From Phycisphaerales bacterium (GTDB lineage: Bacteria > Planctomycetota > Phycisphaerae > Phycisphaerales > UBA1924), in NCBI GenBank assembly GCA_003511945.1, contig DOJA01000167.1:466-7864 (forward strand): a DNA stretch of 7,399 bases. Reading direction: 5' to 3'. Shown piece after piece: positions 1 to 5,091 of the stretch. The number at the start of each line of letters is the position of its first letter. Position 1 is the first letter of the stretch. The notes beneath the pieces are model-generated. The model saw nothing but the letters and a program-made list of their open reading frames with translations. It was not told the origin of the DNA and searched no databases. Made by a program: the position numbers and the translations under genes.

Positions 1-50
1 GCGGTTGTGCGCGCGGAGGAAGGGCCGTATCCCGTATTGGCGCCCAACCG

Positions 51-869
51 TCATGACGGATTTGGGGGGTCGATTTCCGATGTCGCTGGGTCTTCGGGAG
101 TGGAATCCTGGTGTGGCATCGGCTTCCGAGGTTTGGATGTCCGCTCCGCGCGGTTGTACCTCTTTGCCGCATCAGTTGCGGCTTCTCCTTCGAGTAGTTC
201 GCGCTTGATTACTTCGGAACGCAGCACCTTTTCGATGACGGGGGAATCCACGAGGATGTCGCTGACCCGACGCACTTCCTTCCGGATCGCTGCAATGACG
301 GCGTCAGACTGCGTTAATATGGCCGCGATCATGAATCGGCTGGTTGCATCCTTTCGGTCGCGGAACTCGGCGAGCGCCTCCTTGAGCAGTCCTTCCTTGG
401 TGAGCAGGTAGAGTCTCTCGAGATCCGCGTCCTTGCGCGTCTCGACGGCGAGCAAATCGATGTCCGCGACTTCTTCCTTGTCAATGGGCTTTGCGAAAGA
501 GACATGAAACAAGATCCACCGAACAGCGTTCGTCAGGATCACCCAATCAACCCCTTGATTGGCGGCATAATCAATTGCCTGCTTGACATGGACTTCCTTG
601 AGATCCAGTCCGATCGCCTTTACTTCAAGGAGCACCCGGAGCTTTCCGTCGATCTTGACGGCGAGATCACATCGGGTGCCGCGGATCGCGTGCTCGCCGG
701 ACACTTCTGAGTACTTGTCGTAGCCAAATGCATCAGCGAGCAGATCTTTGACAATCGTAACGGTATCCGCTTCGGAGACATCGCGATCTCGTTGTGTCCT
801 CAGCACCGGCTGGTATTGCTTGATTCCGGCAACCAGACGCTCGACGACCCGCTTTGGCACTGAAAGCAT
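51..869 (-). CDS. Orphan HsdR N-terminal-like (PD-(D/E)XK) nuclease-fold protein
   Basis: Predicted 272-residue soluble protein. Residues about 25-125 resemble the N-terminal nuclease domain of type I restriction R subunits (HSDR_N family). Visible residues are Asp68 (in 'RCDLAV'), Glu82 and Lys84 (in 'LLEVKA'), then Gln97 and Tyr101 ('QAIDYA', the Q-x3-Y motif typical of HsdR). A 'LTNAVRWILFHV' strand follows. Residues 145-230 are charged and helical, and the last 40 are a Pro/Lys/Glu-rich, probably disordered tail. A full HsdR is about 1000 residues with a helicase motor; none is present here, and no hsdM or hsdS lies in view. The start at 869 has GGGAG six bases upstream. The frame stays open to 959, but that extension is not protein-like. 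Hand-counted GC (about 48-62 %) is below that of the neighbours, suggesting acquisition or weak selection. The fold call is fairly safe. DNA cleavage, substrate and biological role are unknown. Confidence 0.8.
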   Translation of the reverse strand: MLSVPKRVVERLVAGIKQYQPVLRTQRDRDVSEADTVTIVKDLLADAFGYDKYSEVSGEHAIRGTRCDLAVKIDGKLRVLLEVKAIGLDLKEVHVKQAIDYAANQGVDWVILTNAVRWILFHVSFAKPIDKEEVADIDLLAVETRKDADLERLYLLTKEGLLKEALAEFRDRKDATSRFMIAAILTQSDAVIAAIRKEVRRVSDILVDSPVIEKVLRSEVIKRELLEGEAATDAAKRYNRAERTSKPRKPMPHQDSTPEDPATSEIDPPNPS

Positions 870-875
870 GGTGGT

Positions 876-880
876 CTCCC
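876..880 (-). promoter_or_regulatory. Ribosome binding site of the HsdR-N-like gene
   Basis: Read on the minus strand this is GGGAG, six bases before the ATG at 869. It decides between that start and the more distal in-frame ATG at 959, which would add 30 residues without family resemblance. Confidence 0.6.
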
Positions 881-1081
881 TATCGTGTGTACGAGAATGG
901 CATGAATAGTACCGAAGGCGCGGCGGATGTGAGCATGCGCTGCGCACGCGCGGATGCACGGAGGGGGGGGACTCATGGACGAGTCAGGAGGGGTTGCTTG
1001 CTGCGTCGAGCGAGCATGCTTCGGTCGAGGGCGATCGATCGTGCCGTGTGGGGGGACGGACGCTGAGCAGGAGAGTGAGGA

Positions 1082-1100
1082 CACGGGCGGGCCGCCCGTG
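1082..1100. repeat. GC-rich 9-bp palindrome, possible dispersed repeat
   Basis: CACGGGCGG and CCGCCCGTG are perfect reverse complements separated by a single G. As a hairpin this would fold with about seven pairs and a five-base loop. There is no T-tract on either side, so it is not a standard terminator. From general memory, similar 'acgggcgg..cgcccgtgcca' units are scattered in several planctomycete genomes. Only one copy is visible here, so calling it a dispersed repeat is inference. Confidence 0.45.
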
Positions 1101-1198
1101 CCACCGGAGGAGAAGTTGGGAGGCGCGAGAGAAGATTCAGACACTGGCGACGGGGGACCATCACCAGTGGCGCCCGGGACGGGCTGGACGCTGATTCA

Positions 1199-1221
1199 TG
1201 CTTGTGGAGAGCCAGCAAGCA
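1199..1221 (-). terminator. Hairpin just downstream of dnaN (U-less terminator candidate)
   Basis: TGCTTG (1199-1204) pairs with CAAGCA (1216-1221), and inside it TGG (1205-1207) pairs with CCA (1212-1214). This leaves an AGAG loop and one bulged G at 1215. The stem begins about 20 bases past the dnaN stop codon on the minus strand. No U-rich tail follows, so termination is uncertain; it may instead protect the 3' end of the mRNA. Confidence 0.35.
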
Positions 1222-1241
1222 CGCCGCCCGAACCCTCGCTG

Positions 1242-2420
1242 CTACTGCAGGTTCACGGGCATCACGACATACAGGAAGTCGCTGCCGCTCTTGATGAGCC
1301 CCGGCTTGTTCGGGGCCTTCATCTCCAGGATCACCTGCTCCTCCGGGACCACCTTCAGCGCATCAACGATGAAGGTGGGGTTGAACCCGATGTCGATCGC
1401 CTCGCCCTCGTACCCCTCCATCTCGACATCGATCTCCGATTCACCCATCTCCGGGGCGCGGCTCGAGAGTTTCAGCTTGCTGCCGCCCTTGGCGTCGGTG
1501 AAGGAGAGGCGCACGCCGCGGGAGTCCTCGTTTGTCAGCAGCGCGGCCCGTCGGACCGCGGACGACAGCACATGCACATCGAACCTGGCCCGCTTGTCCT
1601 GGTCCTTGGGGATGACATCCTCGTAGGGCGGGAAGGTGCCCTCCACCAGGTTCCCGGCGAGCACGGTGGCGTCGCCCGCGTCGTCGTCGATCGCGAAGAT
1701 GATCTGGTTCGCGGTGATGGCGACGCGGACCTGCGCCTCGGCGTCGCTCAGCAGCCGCGCGAGCAGCCCGAGCGCCTTGGAGGCGATGATGCAGGACGAC
1801 TCGGCCTCGCCGGTTGATGAGGCTGTCTCCGCTAGGCCGCGGGCCAGCGCCAGCCGGCGCCCGTCGGTCGCGACCATCTCAATCTTCTTGCCGCTGCGCT
1901 TGAGGAGCACGCCGTTGATGGCGTAGCGGGAGGTCTCGCGGGCGGTGGAGAAGAGCGTGCGCCCGATGAGGCGGGCGAGCGTCTCGGCCTTCACGGTGAA
2001 GACATCCGCGCCCGCGTCGTCGCGCGGGAAGTCGGGGGCGGGGGGGAAGTCGGCCGCGGGGTAGCCGAAGACCTTGAACTTCGCGTCGCGCCCGCGGATG
2101 TGGCAGACATCCTGCTCGGATTCGAGCGTCAGCGTGGGCTCCGCGTCCTCCGCTGAGACGATGGCCCTCAGGCGGTCGCCCGGGATGAGCAGCTCGCCCC
2201 CGTCCTGGACCTCGACCTGGGTGCGGGTCAGGCGCAGGGCGACCTCGCCGTCGGTCGCGCTGAGGGTGATGGCGCCGGGAGACTTGGAGCCCTTGCCCTC
2301 GGGCTTGCGTGCCGTGAGGCGGACGCAGGTGAGCTGCACCTTCGGCGAGCGGGCGGCGACAGCGCCGGAGACTAAGTTGACGGCGTTGAGCAGGGCGGCT
2401 CGATCGCAGATGAGCTTCAT
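1242..2420 (-). CDS. dnaN: DNA polymerase III beta subunit (sliding clamp)
   Basis: DnaN forms a head-to-tail dimeric ring around DNA. It tethers the replicative polymerase and recruits clamp-binding proteins of replication, repair and mismatch correction through a hydrophobic pocket. The 392-residue product has the expected three similar domains (roughly 1-130, 131-260 and 261-392). Landmarks are 'FSTARETSRYAINGVLL' near 157, 'VATDGRRLA' near 183, 'EGTFPPYEDVIP' near 260, 'IGFNPTFIVDAL' near 344 and the C-terminal 'YVVMPVNLQ', which matches the E. coli 'YVVMPMRL' end. It is about 25 residues longer than E. coli DnaN, in part through a Lys/Gly-rich loop at about 38-50. The ATG at 2420 is preceded by a strong GGAGGTGA six bases upstream. 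No dnaA, recF or gyrB lies beside it; tkt diverges from it instead. This is an intact, ordinary-looking core gene. Confidence 0.97.
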   Translation of the reverse strand: MKLICDRAALLNAVNLVSGAVAARSPKVQLTCVRLTARKPEGKGSKSPGAITLSATDGEVALRLTRTQVEVQDGGELLIPGDRLRAIVSAEDAEPTLTLESEQDVCHIRGRDAKFKVFGYPAADFPPAPDFPRDDAGADVFTVKAETLARLIGRTLFSTARETSRYAINGVLLKRSGKKIEMVATDGRRLALARGLAETASSTGEAESSCIIASKALGLLARLLSDAEAQVRVAITANQIIFAIDDDAGDATVLAGNLVEGTFPPYEDVIPKDQDKRARFDVHVLSSAVRRAALLTNEDSRGVRLSFTDAKGGSKLKLSSRAPEMGESEIDVEMEGYEGEAIDIGFNPTFIVDALKVVPEEQVILEMKAPNKPGLIKSGSDFLYVVMPVNLQ

Positions 2421-2426
2421 CCGAGG

Positions 2427-2434
2427 TCACCTCC
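2427..2434 (-). promoter_or_regulatory. Strong Shine-Dalgarno of dnaN
   Basis: On the minus strand this reads GGAGGTGA, a near-perfect match to the 16S rRNA tail, six bases before the dnaN ATG. It is the strongest ribosome binding site in the window. Confidence 0.75.
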
Positions 2435-2530
2435 ACAGATGGTGGTCGGGGCGCGGGGCGCTCCGCGAGGGGGAGTGTACCTGCGCCCGGGGCGGGTCCG
2501 AAAAAACCGGGGGCAGGGCCGCGGGGGCGG

Positions 2531-2559
2531 TTGAGGAACCGCGGGGAATCATCCATACT
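2531..2559 (+). promoter_or_regulatory. Candidate sigma-70-type promoter of tkt
   Basis: TTGAGG (2531-2536) and CATACT (2554-2559) are separated by 17 bases, each matching the consensus at four of six positions. Transcription would start near 2566 and give a leader of about 87 bases before the ATG. This rests on consensus matching in GC-rich DNA only. Confidence 0.35.
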
Positions 2560-2641
2560 GCGCCATGGCACTCGGCGCGGCTGAGTGGTGAGGTGTTTGT
2601 TAGGTCATTCGATGTGTCCCCGGCGACGGTCGGGACGCTCT

Positions 2642-2645
2642 GGAG
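2642..2645 (+). promoter_or_regulatory. Ribosome binding site fixing the tkt start
   Basis: GGAG lies seven bases before the ATG at 2653. It matters because the frame is open far upstream, to 2074, where it runs antisense to dnaN. Transketolase homology begins right after 2653. Confidence 0.55.
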
Positions 2646-2652
2646 CATTGGC

Positions 2653-4626
2653 ATGTCATTTGAAGCCGCCGTCCACGCGCAGGCGATCGAGCTGGACCGT
2701 TTGGCGATCGAGATGACCGCGGCGGCGGGGAGCGGTCACCCCAGCACCGCGATGTCTCTCGGGCACATCGTGACCGTGCTGATGTTCCACACCATGCGCT
2801 GGAGCCCGGAGCACCCCGGCTATCCCACCAGCGACCGGCTGGTGCTCAGCGAGGGCCACGCGGTGCCGATCGTCTACGCGGCGGCGGCGAAGCTGGGCGT
2901 GATGATCGGCAAGGACCCCGGCGCCCGGCGCCCCATGACCGTCGACGACGCCATGCGCCTGCGCGAGGGGTCGAGCGAGATCGACGGGCACCCCAACCCG
3001 ATGGAGGGGTTCCCCTTCTTTGACGCCGCCACCGGCTCGCTGGGGCAGGGGCTCTCGATCGCTGCGGGTCTGGGTCAGGGCGCGCGGCTCGATCAGAGCG
3101 ACCGGCGCATCTACTGCATCATGGGCGACGGCGAGTCCCGCGAGGGCCAGATCGCCGAGGCCCTTGATTATCTCATCGATCACAACATCACCAATGTGCT
3201 GCCCATCTTCAACTGCAACCATTACGGGCAGGTCGAGCGCGTCAGCCCGCAGCAGTCCCCGGAGAAGCTCAAGGCCAAGCTGCAGGCCTGCGGCTTCGAT
3301 GTCGTCGAGATCGACGGCCATGTCCCCGGGCAGATCAAGAGCGCCTTCGACCGCTTCATCGCGCTCCAGACCCAGCCCAGCCCCTCGCCGATGGCGGTCA
3401 TCGCCCGCACCGTGAAGGGGTGGGGCTCCACCACCATGCAGATGGGCAACTGGCACGGCAAGCCCGCCACGGGCGACTCGATGGAAAAAGCCCTGCGCGA
3501 ACTCAACGAGCGCCGCGGCGAACTGACCAGCGCCCTCGCCTCCACCGACGCCTTCATGATCCAGCCCCCCACCGAGGCCCCCGCCGTCACCGTCCGCGGC
3601 ATGGACATGCCCTCCTTCACCGAGGCGATGAAGGCCCGCGACATGGAGTCGGTCCTGCACAAGGGACGCCTCGCCACGCGCCGGGCGTACGGGGTGGCGC
3701 TCCACGCGCTGGGGCTCGTCAGCGACCGGGTCGTCGCCCTCGACGCCGATGTCAGCAACTCCACCTACGCCGACGCCTTCGCCCGCGACCCCAAGACCAA
3801 GGAACGGTTCTTCGAGTGCAAGATCGCCGAGCAGAACATGGTCTCCGTCGCCGCCGGGCTCTCCGCCGCGGGGAAGGTGCCGTTTATCTCGACCTTCGCC
3901 AAGTTCGTCACCCGCGCCTACGACCAGATCGAGATGGCCATCAACGGCGGGGCGAACCTGAAGATCATCGGGTCCCACGCGGGGTCGTCCCTCGCCGCCG
4001 ACGGGCCCAGCCAGATGTCGCTCCCGGATGTGGCGTGGTTCCGCTCGCTCTCGACCGTGAAGGACCACCGGGGCAACCCCGCGTGCTATGTCCTCCAGCC
4101 ATCGGACGCCTACGCGGCCTACGCCCTCACCGGCGTCATGGCCGAGTACGAGGGCGCCTGCTACATGCGCACCCTGCGCCCCGACACCGAGTTCCTCTAC
4201 TCCGACGACACCGTCTTCAACCTGGGAGGGTTCGAGGTCCTCAACGAAGGGCGCGATGTCCTCATCTGCGCCTCGGGCTACATGGTCCACGAGTGCAACA
4301 AGACGCTGGAGAACCTCGATCGCGCCGGCATCTCCGCCACGCTGGTCGACCTCTACTCCCTCCCCTTCGACACCGACGCCCTGCTCGACCTGGCCAACCA
4401 GAACAACGGGTATGTCATCACCGTCGAGGACAACTACGGCGGGGGGATCGGCTCCGCCGTCGCCGAGGCCCTCTCCGAGGCCGGCGACGCCTTCACGCTG
4501 GAGCAGGCGTTCATCCGCACCATCCCCAAGTCGGCCAAGACCCCCGACGAGGTCCTCAAGATGGTGGGGCTGTCCCACAAGGACATCGAGGCCCGCTGCC
4601 TGCGGCTCCTGGGTGTGCCCGCCTGA
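2653..4626 (+). CDS. tkt: Transketolase (short, animal-type)
   Basis: Cytosolic thiamine-diphosphate enzyme that moves two-carbon ketol units between sugar phosphates in the non-oxidative pentose phosphate pathway. The 657 residues carry three domains: diphosphate-binding (about 1-285), pyrimidine-binding (about 340-505) and C-terminal (about 520-650). Visible residues are His29 ('SGHPS'), His69 ('SEGHA'), 'DGHPNP' and 'ATGSLGQGLS', the 'GDGESREG' motif at 158-165 with Asp159, and Asn189 thirty residues later as the metal ligand. Catalytic Glu393 sits in 'IAEQNM'. His442 in 'SHAGSSLAADGPSQMS' resembles the human TKT 'DGPSQMALED' stretch more than the E. coli 'GPTHQP' one. 'TVEDNYGGGIGSAVAEAL' near the end matches the C-terminal domain. 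No residue expected of an active enzyme seems missing. It is transcribed alone, divergent from dnaN and followed by its own hairpin. A dedicated DXS (deoxyxylulose-phosphate synthase) is less likely because its signature motifs are absent. Confidence 0.95.
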   Translation: MSFEAAVHAQAIELDRLAIEMTAAAGSGHPSTAMSLGHIVTVLMFHTMRWSPEHPGYPTSDRLVLSEGHAVPIVYAAAAKLGVMIGKDPGARRPMTVDDAMRLREGSSEIDGHPNPMEGFPFFDAATGSLGQGLSIAAGLGQGARLDQSDRRIYCIMGDGESREGQIAEALDYLIDHNITNVLPIFNCNHYGQVERVSPQQSPEKLKAKLQACGFDVVEIDGHVPGQIKSAFDRFIALQTQPSPSPMAVIARTVKGWGSTTMQMGNWHGKPATGDSMEKALRELNERRGELTSALASTDAFMIQPPTEAPAVTVRGMDMPSFTEAMKARDMESVLHKGRLATRRAYGVALHALGLVSDRVVALDADVSNSTYADAFARDPKTKERFFECKIAEQNMVSVAAGLSAAGKVPFISTFAKFVTRAYDQIEMAINGGANLKIIGSHAGSSLAADGPSQMSLPDVAWFRSLSTVKDHRGNPACYVLQPSDAYAAYALTGVMAEYEGACYMRTLRPDTEFLYSDDTVFNLGGFEVLNEGRDVLICASGYMVHECNKTLENLDRAGISATLVDLYSLPFDTDALLDLANQNNGYVITVEDNYGGGIGSAVAEALSEAGDAFTLEQAFIRTIPKSAKTPDEVLKMVGLSHKDIEARCLRLLGVPA

Positions 4627-4645
4627 TCCAGCGGACCCTCAACCG

Positions 4646-4666
4646 GCGGGCGGCTGGTCCGCCCGC
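4646..4666 (+). terminator. Hairpin after tkt (U-less terminator candidate)
   Basis: GCGGGCGG (4646-4653) and CCGCCCGC (4659-4666) form a perfect 8-bp stem with a CTGGT loop, beginning 20 bases after the tkt stop codon. The following bases are GAAGGCAAG rather than T-rich, so efficient intrinsic termination is not assured. Confidence 0.45.
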
Positions 4667-4853
4667 GAAGGCAAGTCGCTCAGAAGTCCAATAATGCGGC
4701 CCATCGCGGATCGAGGACTGGGGAACTCGGGCAGCGGGCGACTCTGATCGGTCTTTGTTCGGACACCGCCCGACTTGAGCGGTTTTGGAGAATGTGGCTC
4801 GTTCAAATGTGGATTGGGTGGACTGGTCGGACCGAAACACCCTTGCGGCTGGT

Positions 4854-4882
4854 TTGCGTTCGCTATCAAGGACCGCTAGGAT
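4854..4882 (+). promoter_or_regulatory. Candidate porin promoter
   Basis: TTGCGT (4854-4859) and TAGGAT (4877-4882) are 17 bases apart, matching consensus at three and four of six positions. It is the most promoter-like spot I found upstream of the porin. No Pho-box-like pair of CTGTCAT repeats is evident nearby. Confidence 0.3.
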
Positions 4883-4886
4883 AGCG
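4861..4886. repeat. 7-bp inverted repeat over the candidate porin promoter
   Basis: CGCTATC (4861-4867) and GATAGCG (4880-4886) are perfect reverse complements with a 12-base spacer, about 19 bases centre to centre. One half lies in the promoter spacer and the other covers the -10, as a repressor operator would. An inverted repeat of this size is also expected by chance somewhere in a window this long. Confidence 0.35.
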
Positions 4887-4895
4887 GGTACTCAC

Positions 4896-4926
4896 TTGGC
4901 TCCCCGGGGACTCGGGGCGAGGCCAA
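4896..4926 (+). promoter_or_regulatory. Imperfect hairpin in the presumed porin leader
   Basis: TTGGC (4896-4900) pairs with GCCAA (4922-4926), and CCCCG (4902-4906) pairs with CGGGG (4913-4917). The loop is GGGACT, and an asymmetric internal loop (T against CGAG) separates the two stems. It lies some 165 bases before the porin ATG and could stabilise or control the leader. It has no T-tract. Confidence 0.3.
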
Positions 4927-5076
4927 CGAAGGCATCGGAAAGCACCTTCAGACAACGCCAGCCCGACTCAAGCGTGTCCTCCAGACGAGGGCGTGTGCCC
5001 CGTCACGCGAGCGGGTGGTCCGGAATCAATGGCCGAGCAAGCCCACAAGAGACAGCGCTGCAGAATGGCCAGTAAC

Positions 5077-5082
5077 AAGGAG
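5077..5082 (+). promoter_or_regulatory. Ribosome binding site fixing the porin start
   Basis: AAGGAG lies nine bases before the ATG at 5092. That start puts a textbook signal peptide at the extreme N-terminus. The open frame continues up to 4993 but would add 33 unrelated residues ahead of the signal. Confidence 0.7.
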
Positions 5083-5091
5083 AGTCTCACT

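Larger units (their letters stand above)
870..1241. other. Non-coding stretch between dnaN and the nuclease gene
   Basis: This 372-bp gap separates two genes on the minus strand. It holds a run of eight G at 963-970, a tight GC-rich palindrome at 1082-1100 and a hairpin at 1199-1221. I see no convincing sigma-70 promoter for the nuclease gene; a TACTAT-like hexamer around 908-913 on the minus strand has no matching -35. Open frames across it read as low-complexity Pro/Ser/Arg peptides and show no family features. The distance argues against simple dnaN-nuclease co-transcription but does not exclude it. Confidence 0.6.
2421..2652. promoter_or_regulatory. Divergent dnaN / transketolase control region
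   Basis: These 232 bp separate two divergent starts, so promoters for both genes should lie here. Toward dnaN the best -10 is TACACT (minus strand, near 2475-2480), but its -35 is poor, so I do not call it. Toward tkt there is a better candidate at 2531-2559. The middle is very G-rich, with an A-run at 2501-2506. No DnaA box or clear operator is seen. Confidence 0.6.
4627..5091. other. Non-coding interval between tkt and the porin
   Basis: This 465-bp stretch has no credible gene; the open frames here read as Arg/Ser/Pro-rich peptides without family features. It contains the tkt 3' hairpin, a candidate promoter at 4854-4882 overlapped by an inverted repeat, and an imperfect hairpin at 4896-4926. 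If the promoter is right, the porin mRNA has a leader of about 200 bases. I recognise no known riboswitch consensus, but a small RNA or leader element cannot be excluded. Confidence 0.55.

Noticed and set aside
48..59. Perfect 12-bp palindrome CCGTCATGACGG at the nuclease stop codon
   Set aside because: One or two perfect 12-bp palindromes are expected by chance in 7.4 kb, and there is no second copy or promoter nearby.
870..959. 30-residue N-terminal extension of the nuclease protein
   Set aside because: Composition is Arg/His/Ser-rich and not domain-like; a ribosome site at 876-880 supports the start at 869.
1142..1169. CACTGG / CCAGTG 6-bp inverted repeat
   Set aside because: Short stem with a 16-base loop and no T-tract; unremarkable in GC-rich DNA.
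2074..2652. 193-residue N-terminal extension of transketolase
   Set aside because: It runs antisense through dnaN, has no homology-like content, and a ribosome site sits just before 2653 where TKT similarity starts.
2656..4578. A 640-codon open frame on the minus strand opposite tkt
   Set aside because: The peptide is Gly/Val/Asp/Arg-rich without family features and mirrors the codon bias of the plus-strand tkt. Long antisense frames are expected at this GC.
4993..5091. Upstream in-frame start for the porin
   Set aside because: It would bury the signal peptide 33 residues inside the protein; AAGGAG supports 5092.
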